Source: Rhodospirillum centenum SW (GTDB taxonomy: Bacteria > Pseudomonadota > Alphaproteobacteria > Azospirillales > Azospirillaceae). Taken from it: a DNA stretch of 64,000 bases. Shown here piece after piece: positions 27,042 through 38,268 of this stretch. A model generated the notes under the pieces. It ran no database searches. It was not told the origin of the DNA and was given only the letters and a program-made list of their open reading frames with translations. A program made the translations under genes and the position numbers. Positions within the stretch are counted from its first letter, which is position 1; each line of letters opens with the position of its first letter. The DNA is taken from NCBI RefSeq assembly GCF_000016185.1, contig NC_011420.2:4085501-4149500 (forward strand), in the 5' to 3' direction.

Positions 27042-28409
27042 GTGCATGACGCTTCGGATGATGTGAGGACCCGCCACCGGGCAAGCCCCGGCCCGGTGCG
27101 GGGGGTACTGGTGCGCCTGTTCTCCCTGCTGCTGGTTCTGGGGCTGGCCGGTGGCTGCGCCGGGTCCCCGGAGCCGCCGCCGGCTCCCGCCGCTCCGATC
27201 CCGGACTACGACTACCCGATCGGCAATCCCTGGGCCGCCACGGTGCTGGGGACCCCGCCGGCGATGCGGGCGCCGGAGGACCCGGACCTGTCGCCGGCCC
27301 GGCGCGGGCTGACCGTCTTCCCGGACCGGACGATCCCGGACGGCTTCTGGTATCAGGACCGGCTGCGCTATTCCGAACTGTTGCAGCCCGGGCCGGCGCC
27401 GCTGGTCTTCGTCGTCGCCGGCACCGGCGCCGACGACCGCGCCCGGCACATGCTGGCGCTGGCCCAGGGGCTGTACCGGGCCGGGGTGCATGTCGTGCTG
27501 CTGCCCTCGCCGACCCATCCGAACTTCATCATCGCCGGCAGCAGCACCATGCTGCCCGGCCGGGCGGAGACGGACGCCGCCGATCTCTACCGCATCATGC
27601 GGCTGGTGGATGCGCGGCTGCGCAAGGACCACCGGATCACCGGCTACAGCCTGACCGGCTACAGCCTTGGCGCCTGGCATGCCGCCTTCGTGGCGCATCT
27701 TGACGAGCGCGAGCGCGCCTTCGGCTTCGACCGCGTGCTGCTGATCAACCCGCCGCTCAGCCTCTACCGCTCGATCCAGCGCATCGACGAGATGCTGCTG
27801 CGGGGCCTGCCGGACGGGATCGACGGGCTGAACACCTTCCTGGACCGGGCGGTGGCGCGGCTGACCGCCGTGACCGGCACCGACGCGCTGGATTTCAACG
27901 ACCCGGACTTCACCTTCGACACCTATGCCCGCCTGCGCCCCGACGACGACCGGGTGGCGACGGCGATCGGTCTGTCCTTCCGGCTGTCGGCGGCGAACCT
28001 GATCTTCACCGCCGACGTGATGCGCGGCGGCGGCTACATCTTCCCCGCGGGGCGTCCGTTCCGGACGGTCACCCCGATGTCGGACTATTTCGCCGTCGCC
28101 ATCCGGACCAGCCTGCTCGACTATTTCGAGGACATCTACGCCGACTATTATCTGCAGCAGAATCCGGGACTGACCCGGGCCGACCTGCTGGACCAGACCA
28201 GCCTGCGGGTCATCGGCCCCTGGCTGGAAGCGAACCCCAGGGTCTGGCTGATGACGAACGCCGACGACGTGATCCTGGCACCGGGCGACCTGGAGGAACT
28301 GCGTCGCCTGTTCGGTTCCCGCAGCCGCATCTACCCCAACGGCGGCCATATGGGAAACCTCCAGCACCGGGCCGTGATGGCCTTCATCACCTCGTATCTC
28401 GCACCATGA
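27042..28409 (+). CDS. Lipoprotein alpha/beta-hydrolase-like protein coupled to mlaA
   Basis: The 455-residue protein has a lipoprotein signal (LVLGLAGGC, Cys39) and an alpha/beta-hydrolase-like body: a beta strand APLVFVVAGTGA, nucleophile elbow GYSLG (Ser208), a late acid in TNADDVIL and a C-terminal NGGH supplying the His. The GTG at 27042 has GGGAGGA 7 nt upstream; a GTG at 27111 would give a shorter, more usual signal peptide and is a real alternative. Its stop overlaps the mlaA start (ATGA). That pairing suggests work on envelope lipids, which is inferred. Substrate unknown. Confidence 0.78.
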   Translation: MHDASDDVRTRHRASPGPVRGVLVRLFSLLLVLGLAGGCAGSPEPPPAPAAPIPDYDYPIGNPWAATVLGTPPAMRAPEDPDLSPARRGLTVFPDRTIPDGFWYQDRLRYSELLQPGPAPLVFVVAGTGADDRARHMLALAQGLYRAGVHVVLLPSPTHPNFIIAGSSTMLPGRAETDAADLYRIMRLVDARLRKDHRITGYSLTGYSLGAWHAAFVAHLDERERAFGFDRVLLINPPLSLYRSIQRIDEMLLRGLPDGIDGLNTFLDRAVARLTAVTGTDALDFNDPDFTFDTYARLRPDDDRVATAIGLSFRLSAANLIFTADVMRGGGYIFPAGRPFRTVTPMSDYFAVAIRTSLLDYFEDIYADYYLQQNPGLTRADLLDQTSLRVIGPWLEANPRVWLMTNADDVILAPGDLEELRRLFGSRSRIYPNGGHMGNLQHRAVMAFITSYLAP

Positions 28410-29182
28410 GGCCGGACATGCCCCGCCGCGCTCCCCTCAGCGCCCTGGCCCGGCCGCTGCTGCTCGTTCTGCTTCTCGGCGGCTGTGCGGGCACGGCCGA
28501 TCCCGGCGGCCATGCGCCGCCACAGCGCCAGCTTCCCGACCTCTACGACCGGCCGACGCAGGTGCGCGACCCGCTCTACGTCCCCGATCCGCTGGAGGGG
28601 ACGAACCGCCGGCTCTACCGCTTCAATGCCCGGCTCGACGAGTACGTGCTGATCCCTGTCGTCGATGCCTATGTCGCGGTCACGCCGGGCTTCGTGCGCA
28701 AGCGCGTGTCGTCCTTCTTCCTGAATCTGGGCGAGATCAACACCTTCCTCAATTCGGTGCTGCAACTGCGGGCGGGCAAAGCCGGGCCGACGCTGGTGCG
28801 TTTCGCGGTGAACTCCACCCTGGGCCTTCTGGGCCTGTTCGACGTGGCGTCGGAGCTGGGCATCCGGCGCGAGTCCGAGGATTTCGGCCAGACGCTGGGC
28901 TACTGGGGCGTGGGGCCAGGGGCCTATCTGGTGCTGCCTGCCCTTGGTCCCTCCAACGTGCGCGATGCGGTGGGGCAGGTGCTGGACTGGGCCAGTTTCT
29001 CCTACATCATGCCCGACCGGATCGACGGGCATACGGGCTACAAGGTTGCCCGCTACGGGCTGGGGCCCGTCGACACCCGCTACCGGGTGCCCTTCCGCTA
29101 CCATTCCACCGGCTCGCCCTTCGAGTACGAGCTGGTCCGCTACGGCCTGACCGAGGCCCGGGCCGTGGAGGTCCAGCGATAG
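28406..29182 (+). CDS. mlaA: MlaA/VacJ outer-membrane lipoprotein
   Basis: The 258-residue lipoprotein (lipobox LLGGC, Cys27) matches MlaA throughout: DPLEGTNRRLYRFN, the long helical segment with VSSFFLNLGEINTFLN, RFAVNSTLGLLGLFDVA, EDFGQTLGYWGVGPGAYLVLP and LGPSNVRDAVG. MlaA removes misplaced phospholipids from the outer leaflet of the outer membrane and passes them to periplasmic MlaC. No mlaBCDEF genes are nearby. Here its translation is coupled to a lipoprotein hydrolase. Confidence 0.94.
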   Translation: MRPDMPRRAPLSALARPLLLVLLLGGCAGTADPGGHAPPQRQLPDLYDRPTQVRDPLYVPDPLEGTNRRLYRFNARLDEYVLIPVVDAYVAVTPGFVRKRVSSFFLNLGEINTFLNSVLQLRAGKAGPTLVRFAVNSTLGLLGLFDVASELGIRRESEDFGQTLGYWGVGPGAYLVLPALGPSNVRDAVGQVLDWASFSYIMPDRIDGHTGYKVARYGLGPVDTRYRVPFRYHSTGSPFEYELVRYGLTEARAVEVQR

Positions 29183-29539
29183 GGGCTCGCAGGGGCTTTT
29201 CTTTCCCGTAGTCTTTCCCCTCTGTCAGATCGAGATACCGGCAGGCGACCCGTCTGCCTGCCGGGTGCGTCGCCGTCTGCAAGTGACCTCAAGGGCTTGG
29301 GCGGGTTTGCCGCAGTGCGGCCGGTTGCCGCGGAACTGGGCATGTGCGCGAATCCCGGGCGGACTGACCGAATAATCACCAAGAGATGCCAAGGAAAGGC
29401 CGCGGAAATCAAGATTTCGCGGCCGCAGAAATGTGGCGCGCTAATTGCAAGAATATGGCCAGCGCGGGACGCTGGAGACATACCAACATAAGTTGTGCAT
29501 CCGGGCCCGTTTCCTGGTTCACCAGCAAGGAGGCTGAAG
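29183..29539. promoter_or_regulatory. Intergenic region upstream of the secreted RidA gene
   Basis: No gene is seen here. The region holds a strong inverted repeat at 29398-29424 and an AT-rich patch (ACCGAATAATCACC, 29367-29380) that could carry a promoter for the RidA/receptor/oxidase/cytochrome genes. A good Shine-Dalgarno AAGGAGG sits at 29528-29534. Confidence 0.45.
29398..29424. repeat. Inverted repeat in the RidA leader
   Basis: GGCCGCGGAAATC-AA-GATTTCGCGGCC is an almost perfect inverted repeat (one bulged G) about 115 bp upstream of the RidA start. With a 2-nt centre it is more like an operator or cruciform than a clean RNA hairpin. The cognate factor is unknown. Confidence 0.5.
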
Positions 29540-30055
29540 TTGAAGTTCATCCGATCCATGTCCCTGGTGCTCGGCGCTGCCGCCCTCCTTTCCGGCGGGG
29601 CCGTCCAGGCCGAGGAGATCAAGCGGACCAACGTCCCGGACTTTCCCATCGCCTCCGTCGTTCAGGTGCCGCCGGGCTCGACCTTCTATTTCCTCAGCGG
29701 CACGGTGCCGCCGATCGTCGATGCCGAGGCGCCGAAGGGCAGCATCCGCTCCTTCGGCAGCACGAAGACCCAGACCGTCAATGTGCTGAACCGGATCAAG
29801 GACATCCTCGCCGGGCAGGGCCTCGCCCTGGGGGATGTGATCCAGATGACCGTGTTCCTGGTCGGCGATCCCGAGATCGGCGGCCGGATGGACTTCGCCG
29901 GCATGATGGAGGGCTATTCGCAGTTCTTCGGTACGCCGGACCAGCCGAACAAGCCGACCCGGTCCACCGTCCAGGTGGCGGGCCTCGTGAGTCCGGGCAT
30001 GCTCGTGGAGATCGAGGTCCTGGCGGCCAAGGCCCCCGCGCCCGCTACGCCGTGA
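29540..30055 (+). CDS. Exported RidA/YjgF-family protein
   Basis: The RidA family hydrolyses reactive enamines/imines made by amine- and amino-acid-oxidising enzymes, and is normally cytosolic. Here a TTG start has AAGGAGG 6 nt upstream and gives a clean Sec signal peptide (KFIRSMSLVLGAAALLSGGAVQA, cut before EE). The mature protein of about 147 residues shows the RidA fold markers QMTVFLVGD, the catalytic-type Arg141 in RSTVQVAGL and VEIEVLAAK near the end. An ATG at 29558 is possible but would shorten the signal peptide's charged start. It heads a set with a TonB receptor, flavin amine oxidase and cytochrome c, which suggests imine hydrolysis in the periplasm. Confidence 0.85.
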   Translation: MKFIRSMSLVLGAAALLSGGAVQAEEIKRTNVPDFPIASVVQVPPGSTFYFLSGTVPPIVDAEAPKGSIRSFGSTKTQTVNVLNRIKDILAGQGLALGDVIQMTVFLVGDPEIGGRMDFAGMMEGYSQFFGTPDQPNKPTRSTVQVAGLVSPGMLVEIEVLAAKAPAPATP

Positions 30056-30239
30056 CGGGTCGGCGGCGCCCCGGGGCAACCGGATAACCCGGACCCCACG
30101 GGCAGGGGCGCCGCCTGCTTCCGACGACAAGACAGGGGAACGGGCCGTCTCCGGACGGTCCCGCACCAGCCGGCATGCCTGGCTGAACGAACCCCTGCGT
30201 CTCCGGGGAGGGAAGGTCTCCTGGAAGGGGCCTGACCGA

Positions 30240-32759
<2,520 letters not shown>

Positions 32760-32870
32760 CGTCGTCCGCAGCGATGCGGGCGAGGGCGCCCGCATCGCCT
32801 CGGCCTGATCCGCAAGGCCGGTGTCCCCCAGTCCATGGTGCGCACCGGCCGCGATGTTCGAGGTTACGGA

Positions 32871-34505
32871 ATGCTCCCATCACCATCCCATCCCATCGGT
32901 GCCGCGGTCCGTGGTCCCCTGACGCGCCGGCGTCTTCTGGCCATGATCGGCGTATCGGCCGGCAGCTCGCTGATGTACCAGGCCGCCAGCAGCCTGGGGC
33001 TGGCCGCGGAGTCCGAGTTCAAGGGACCGCCGGCATTGTCCGCGGCGCCCGCCGGGGCCTCCGTGCTGATCCTGGGGGCTGGCGTCGCCGGCCTCGTGGC
33101 CGCCTACGAGCTGTCGAAGGCGGGCTACAGGGTCCAGGTCCTGGAATACCGCGACCGGCCGGGCGGCCGCTGCTGGACCCTGCGCGGCGGCGACGTCTAC
33201 ACGGAGCTGGGCGGCTTCACCCAGACGGTCGGCTTCGATCCCGGCAACTACGTCAATCCGGGACCCTGGCGCATTCCCCACCATCACCACGGGGTGATGC
33301 ACTACTGCATGACCCTGGGCGTTCCGCTGGAGCCCTTCACCCAGGTCAACTACAACGCCTACGTCCATTCCAAGGACGCCTTCGGCGGCAAGCCGGTCCG
33401 CTACCGCGAGGTCGAAGCCGACTTCCAGGGCCATGTGGCGGACCTGCTGGCCAAGCTCGCGCACAAGGGCGGGCTCGATGGTCTGGTCGAGAAGGAGGAC
33501 ACCGAGCGCCTGCTGGAAGCCCTGCGCGACTGGGGGGCGCTGGACCGCGAGATGCAGTACCGCGCGGGTGGGGAGTCCAGCATGCGCCGGGGCTTCGCCA
33601 GACCGCCCGGCGGCGGTCTGTCGGGTGAGCCGGTCCCGTCCGAGCCGATCGGCTTCGCTGACATCCTGCGCTCCGGCCTCTGGCGCCAGATCGCCGCCGG
33701 CAACGAACTGGAATTCCAGACCACCCTGTTCCAGCCCGTGGGCGGCATGGACAGGGTGGCCTACGCTCTGGCGGAGCAGGTCAAGGACAGGATCCGCTAC
33801 GGGGCACGGGTCCGCGGCATCCACCAGGACGACAGCGGCGTCACCGTCAGCTTCGACGACGGCAAGGGGGGCGGTCCGGAGATGGCCCGGGCGGACTGGT
33901 GCCTCTGCACCATCCCGCTCTCGGTCCTCAGCCAGATTCCGCTCAATGTCGGCCCGGACATGGCGCATGCCATCGCCGCTGTCCCGTATGAGGCCAGCCT
34001 GAAGATCGGGTTGCAGTTCAAGCGCCGCTTCTGGGAACAGGACGACGCCATCTATGGCGGGATGAGCTACACCGACCTGCCCATCTCGCTGATCGGCTAC
34101 CCCAACACCGGCTACGGCTCCAAGGGCAAGGCGGTGCTGCTCGGCGCCTATGCCTGGGGACCCTACGCCTACGAGTTCAGCGCCATGCCGCCGGAGGAGC
34201 GGGTCCGGCGGGCCGTGGAGTTCGGCGCCCAGATCCATCCGCAGTACCGGGAGGAGTTCGACTGCGGCGTCGCCGTGGCCTGGCACCGGGTGCCCTGGAC
34301 CATGGGCTGCTTCGGCCACTGGACCGAGAAGACCCGGGCCCAGCACTACCGCAACCTCTGCCAGATCGACGGCCGCATCCTGCTGGCCGGCGAGCACGCC
34401 TCCTACCTGCCCGCCTGGCAGGAAGGCGCCGTCACCTCGGCCCTGGACGCCATCACCCGCCTGCACCAGCGCATCGTCGCGCAGCCCGCGCCGTCGAAGA
34501 CCTGA
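32871..34505 (+). CDS. Tat-exported flavin monoamine oxidase-family enzyme
   Basis: The 544-residue flavoprotein oxidises an amine with FAD. The N-terminus has a twin-Arg signal (LTRRRLLAMIG). The FAD Rossmann motif VLILGAGVAG (65-74) is followed by RPGGRCW (96-102), the amine-oxidase GGR mark, and the C-terminal FAD motif GRILLAGEHASYLPAWQEGAVTSAL (501-525). An odd HHHH run sits at 137-140. Next, 17 bp downstream, is a c-type cytochrome gene. In Pseudomonas NicA2, a member of this family, the electron acceptor is a cytochrome c rather than oxygen; by analogy this enzyme may be a dehydrogenase. Substrate unknown. The ATG at 32871 is chosen because it starts just before the Tat region. Confidence 0.88.
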   Translation: MLPSPSHPIGAAVRGPLTRRRLLAMIGVSAGSSLMYQAASSLGLAAESEFKGPPALSAAPAGASVLILGAGVAGLVAAYELSKAGYRVQVLEYRDRPGGRCWTLRGGDVYTELGGFTQTVGFDPGNYVNPGPWRIPHHHHGVMHYCMTLGVPLEPFTQVNYNAYVHSKDAFGGKPVRYREVEADFQGHVADLLAKLAHKGGLDGLVEKEDTERLLEALRDWGALDREMQYRAGGESSMRRGFARPPGGGLSGEPVPSEPIGFADILRSGLWRQIAAGNELEFQTTLFQPVGGMDRVAYALAEQVKDRIRYGARVRGIHQDDSGVTVSFDDGKGGGPEMARADWCLCTIPLSVLSQIPLNVGPDMAHAIAAVPYEASLKIGLQFKRRFWEQDDAIYGGMSYTDLPISLIGYPNTGYGSKGKAVLLGAYAWGPYAYEFSAMPPEERVRRAVEFGAQIHPQYREEFDCGVAVAWHRVPWTMGCFGHWTEKTRAQHYRNLCQIDGRILLAGEHASYLPAWQEGAVTSALDAITRLHQRIVAQPAPSKT

Positions 34506-34521
34506 AGGGGAGGAAAGGACG

Positions 34522-34974
34522 ATGAAAGCGATGATGAACCCGACGCGGAAGCGGACCCTGTCCGGGCTCCTTGGCACGGCTGCGGTCCTTGCGGCGGTCA
34601 CCGCCGTTCTGCCGGCGGCGGCGCAGTCCACCGACGTGCAGTCCAGCGCCTTCGCGGCACCGGACCGTTTCGCCTACAGTGACGGCGGCGAGCTTTACCG
34701 CGCCATCTGCCAGGGCTGCCACATGCCGACGGGGGAGGGGGCTTCCGGTGCCGGCGCCTATCCGGCACTGGCCGCAAATCCCAATCTGGAGGTCGCGGCC
34801 TATCCGGTTTCCATGGTGGTGGGTGGACGCAAGGCGATGCCGTCCTTCTCCTTCCTCTCGGATGCGCAGATCAGTGCCGTGGTCGGCTATGTCCGCACCC
34901 ATTTCGGCAACCAGTTCCCCGATCCCGTCCCGGTCGAGGAGGTGGCGGCGGCCCGGCAGGCTGCGCACAACTGA
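34522..34974 (+). CDS. Small secreted c-type cytochrome
   Basis: The 150-residue protein has a Sec signal peptide (about residues 1-34, cut after AAA), haem-binding CQGCH (63-67) and a likely axial Met106 in KAMPSF, the usual class I arrangement. The ribosome binding site GGGGAGG is clear, 17 bp after the oxidase stop. Its place suggests it takes electrons from the flavin amine oxidase and passes them to the respiratory chain. A partner oxidase is not encoded here. Confidence 0.9.
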   Translation: MKAMMNPTRKRTLSGLLGTAAVLAAVTAVLPAAAQSTDVQSSAFAAPDRFAYSDGGELYRAICQGCHMPTGEGASGAGAYPALAANPNLEVAAYPVSMVVGGRKAMPSFSFLSDAQISAVVGYVRTHFGNQFPDPVPVEEVAAARQAAHN

Positions 34975-35069
34975 GGATGGCGTCCACGGGATCCGGGGCG
35001 GCGGCACCCCCGCCGCCGATCCCCCGCCTGCGCCGCGTTCCACCCGCCCCGATCCGCCGTCTGCCGCCG

Positions 35070-35087
35070 ATGCGCATAAATGCGCAT
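35070..35087. repeat. Paired 8-bp palindromes in the intergenic gap
   Basis: ATGCGCAT occurs twice, separated by AA, about 100 bp after the cytochrome gene and 80 bp before the diguanylate cyclase. Each copy is its own reverse complement. It could be an operator pair or part of a transcript end. Confidence 0.4.
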
Positions 35088-35166
35088 GCTTCATGTTTCC
35101 TTCCTGCAAAGGAGTGCTAATTTTGAGCTAAACTAATCCCAGACATCCTTGGTTGAAGCGGGCAGC

Positions 35167-36951
35167 ATGACCGGTCGAATCGATTGGATCAGGAGGGGGG
35201 GCGAGAGCCGTGCCCGGCAGGACAGTCACGACCGGCAGGACGGTGTCGCCAGACTGCGGCCGGTGCAGGCCGTGGCCGACCGGCCGTCGTCCCCGGATCC
35301 CCCGGTCCCCGACGGCTCCACCTTCGACGCCCTCTTCGCCACCAATGCCGCCCCGATCCTGCTGATCGACCCGGAGCGCGACGGCGCCATCGTCGATGTG
35401 AACCCGAAGGCGGCCGAGTTCTACGGCCACAGCCGGGAACGGTTCCGGACCCTGCATGTCTGGGACATCAACACCCTGGACCGCTCCGTCCTGCCGGTGA
35501 TGCGGGAAATCTCCTCCTGGAGCGGCGGGCATTATCCCCAGCGGTTCCGCCATCGCATGGCCGACGGCTCGCTGCGCGATGTCCAGGTCTATGCCGGCCC
35601 CATCCAGCTCCAGGGTCGGCGCCTGCTGCTCTGCATCATCCATGACGTGACGGCGGTGATCGAGGCCGAGCTGTTCAACCGGCTGCTCCTTGAAAGCGTG
35701 CAGGACGGTGTCTGCGGTGTCGATCTCCTGGGCAACGTCACCTTCGTGAATCCGGCAGCGGTACAGGCCTTCGGCTACAGCCACGAGAGCGAGCTGATGC
35801 GGGGCGGCATCGGCCGTTTCCTCGTTCCCGGCGGGACCGGGGCCGCGGCGCATCCCGTCCTGCAGGTCGCGGCGACGGGCAGCCCTGTCCGCGATCTTGA
35901 ATGCCCCCTCTTCCGCCAGGACGGATCGCCGTTCCCGGCACGGATCACCGCCAGCCCCGTGCGTGGCCGGGACGGGGTTGTCGGGGTCGTTGTCAGCTTC
36001 TGCGACCTGACGGAGGAGAAGGAGCGCGACGCGCGGGTCACCGACCTCACCAACTCCTTGCCGGGGGCGGTCTTCCAGGCCGAGATCCGGCCCGACGGCC
36101 GGGTGTTGCCGACCTATTTCAGTTCCGCCGCCAACACGCTGGTGGGTCTGCCGCCGGGTGCCGATCTGACGATGCCCGGGGTGCTGGCGGGCGCCATGAG
36201 CCGCAAGCAGTGGATCGGAGTCCTGTACGGGCTGCGCCGGGCCGCGCGGGAGGGTGTGGCCTGGGACCAGGAGTTCCACGTCCATCCGCCCGAGGCCGGG
36301 ACGGACGGGGCAGGGGGCGCCGATCCGGCCCCCGGACGTTGGCTGCTGGGCCGGGCCCGGCCGCGGCCGCGGCCGGACGGCACCGTCTCCATCAACGGCG
36401 TGCTGCTGGACATCACCGAGCGCAAGCGGCTGGAGGCGTCGCTGGAGCAGGCGGCGCTGAACGATCCCCTGACGGGCGTCTGGAACCGCCGCCGCTTCGA
36501 ACAGGCGCTGGAGGAAGCGGCCGCGCGCGCCCTGCGCTACGGGCGCCCCTTCTCGCTGCTGCTGATCGACATCGACCATTTCAAGCAGTTCAACGACACG
36601 CACGGCCACGCCCTCGGGGACCGGGCGTTGCAGATGGTGGCGGGCGTCCTGGCCGGGCGCTCGCGGCAGGTGGACTGCCTCGCCCGGTGGGGCGGGGAGG
36701 AGTTCTCCCTGCTGTTGCCCGAGACGGATGCCGTCTCGGCGCAGGCCCTGGCCTCTGACCTGCGCCGCGCCGTCGCCGCGCTGTCCATCGCCGACGTCGG
36801 GCCAGGGGACGTCGGGCCAGGGGGCGTCACCGTCAGCATCGGCGTCGGGCAGGCCACCCCGGGTGAGAGCATCGACGCCCTGTTCCGGCGGGTGGACGCG
36901 GCTCTCTACCGCGCCAAGGCCGCCGGCCGGAACCAGGTTCACCTGGCCTGA
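35167..36951 (+). CDS. PAS-PAS-PAS-GGDEF diguanylate cyclase
   Basis: The 594-residue soluble protein makes cyclic di-GMP. Three PAS domains lie at about 54-165, 170-283 and 290-417, then the GGDEF domain at about 430-590. The active loop is intact, GGEEF at 509-513, and a product-inhibition I-site RQVD (500-503) sits exactly five residues before it. DHFKQFND and the DPLTGVWNRRRF start are typical. A 15-bp tandem duplication (VGPGDVGPGG) is near 36799-36828. No EAL domain follows. The ATG at 35167 is chosen over a TTG at 35149. Confidence 0.93.
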   Translation: MTGRIDWIRRGGESRARQDSHDRQDGVARLRPVQAVADRPSSPDPPVPDGSTFDALFATNAAPILLIDPERDGAIVDVNPKAAEFYGHSRERFRTLHVWDINTLDRSVLPVMREISSWSGGHYPQRFRHRMADGSLRDVQVYAGPIQLQGRRLLLCIIHDVTAVIEAELFNRLLLESVQDGVCGVDLLGNVTFVNPAAVQAFGYSHESELMRGGIGRFLVPGGTGAAAHPVLQVAATGSPVRDLECPLFRQDGSPFPARITASPVRGRDGVVGVVVSFCDLTEEKERDARVTDLTNSLPGAVFQAEIRPDGRVLPTYFSSAANTLVGLPPGADLTMPGVLAGAMSRKQWIGVLYGLRRAAREGVAWDQEFHVHPPEAGTDGAGGADPAPGRWLLGRARPRPRPDGTVSINGVLLDITERKRLEASLEQAALNDPLTGVWNRRRFEQALEEAAARALRYGRPFSLLLIDIDHFKQFNDTHGHALGDRALQMVAGVLAGRSRQVDCLARWGGEEFSLLLPETDAVSAQALASDLRRAVAALSIADVGPGDVGPGGVTVSIGVGQATPGESIDALFRRVDAALYRAKAAGRNQVHLA

Positions 36952-36960
36952 GACGGCTGC

Positions 36961-38268
36961 TCAGTCCTGTCCGACGGGCGCTGCGACGACATCGGGGCGC
37001 GACTTGATCAGGCGGATGTTGAGCTGGTCGAGCAGCAGCTTCTCATAGAAAGGCTGCTTCCGTCCGACCCTGATCTTGTTCATGAAGTAGCGCTCGAAGC
37101 CGATCTTTGCCCAGTGGACCCAGCGGCCCTTGGACGACCAGTTGACGTTGCGCGGGGGGATCTGGGGCTGGGCCACGAAGGCCACCCCGCCGTCGCCGAA
37201 ATCGGCAAGGCAGACGGCGTTCCAGGTCGCCTGGCTGTGGGCCGGCCTGCCGCGCAGCAGGCAGCGCAGATTCTCCGCCGTGGCGGTGACCATGGATTCG
37301 ATCATGAAGCCGGTCTTCGGCACGCCGACCGGCACCGGCGTCGGCCCCGTCGGTGCGATCGCCACGCAGACGCCGACGGCGAACACGTTCGGGAAGGTCG
37401 GATTGCGCTGGTAGGCGTCCACGACGACGAAGCCGCGGGGGTTCACCAGCCCTTCCGCACCGCGCAGGGCCGCCACGCCGCGGAAGGCCGGCAGGATCAT
37501 GGAATAGGCGAAGGGCAGGGCGTGGGTCCTGCGGATCTGGCCGTCGTCGGTCAGTTCCTCCACGCTCATGCTGCCCGCTTCCACCCCCAGGATGCGGGCG
37601 TTGGTGATCCATTTGATGTGCCGGTTGCGCAGTTCGCTTTCCAGCAGCGACTTGGTGTCCCCCACCCCGTCCAGTCCCAGATGTCCGATATAGGGCTCGG
37701 CCGTCACGAAGGTCATGGGAACCTGGTCGCGGATGCGGCGGCGGCGCAGTTCCGTATCCAGGATCAGGGCGAACTCGTAGGCCGGACCGAAGCACGAAGC
37801 CCCTTGTGCCGCCCCGACGATGATCGGGCCGGGTTTCGCCAGGAAGCGGTCGAAGGCTTCCTTGGCCTTCACGGCGTGGTCGATATGGCAGATGGAATGC
37901 GTGAAGCCGTCCGGTCCCAGGCCCGGGACCTCGTCGAAGGCCAGCTCCGGTCCGGTGGCGATCACCAGATAGTCGTAGCCGAGCGACGACCCATCGGTAA
38001 GGTCGATCCGGTTCTCTGCCGGATGCAGGCGCTCCGCGCCGGTGGAGACGAACCTGATCCGGCGGCGTGCCATGACGTTGTCCAGATCGACTTCAATGTC
38101 CTGCCGGTCCCGCCACCCGACTGCGATCCACGGATTGGACGGAACGAAGTGGAAGGTCCGGCCCTGACCGATCACGGTCAGGCGGTCTTCTTTTCTCAGG
38201 GTCGGCAGGATTTCGAAAGCTGCCAGCGTTCCCCCCAGGCCCGCGCCCAGGACCACGATCTCGGCCAT
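36961..38268 (-). CDS. sqr: Sulfide:quinone oxidoreductase-like flavoprotein
   Basis: The 435-residue FAD enzyme resembles SQR, which oxidises sulfide and reduces quinone at the membrane. It has the N-terminal GAGLGG dinucleotide motif, the HFVPSNPWIAVG stretch and three cysteines at the SQR positions: Cys127 (HSICHID), Cys159 (GASCFGPAYEF) and Cys301 (AVGVCVA). The quinone-side PVGVPKTGFMIESM is also present. The ATG at 38268 has an excellent GGGAGGA site. Related FAD oxidoreductases of this superfamily exist, so sulfide as substrate is likely, not proven. Confidence 0.78.
   Translation of the reverse strand: MAEIVVLGAGLGGTLAAFEILPTLRKEDRLTVIGQGRTFHFVPSNPWIAVGWRDRQDIEVDLDNVMARRRIRFVSTGAERLHPAENRIDLTDGSSLGYDYLVIATGPELAFDEVPGLGPDGFTHSICHIDHAVKAKEAFDRFLAKPGPIIVGAAQGASCFGPAYEFALILDTELRRRRIRDQVPMTFVTAEPYIGHLGLDGVGDTKSLLESELRNRHIKWITNARILGVEAGSMSVEELTDDGQIRRTHALPFAYSMILPAFRGVAALRGAEGLVNPRGFVVVDAYQRNPTFPNVFAVGVCVAIAPTGPTPVPVGVPKTGFMIESMVTATAENLRCLLRGRPAHSQATWNAVCLADFGDGGVAFVAQPQIPPRNVNWSSKGRWVHWAKIGFERYFMNKIRVGRKQPFYEKLLLDQLNIRLIKSRPDVVAAPVGQD

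Noticed and set aside
30056-30239. Possible cobalamin riboswitch before the TonB receptor
   Set aside because: Some GGGAA and GC-rich stems are present, but the B12-box (GCCACTG) is missing and the helices do not line up.
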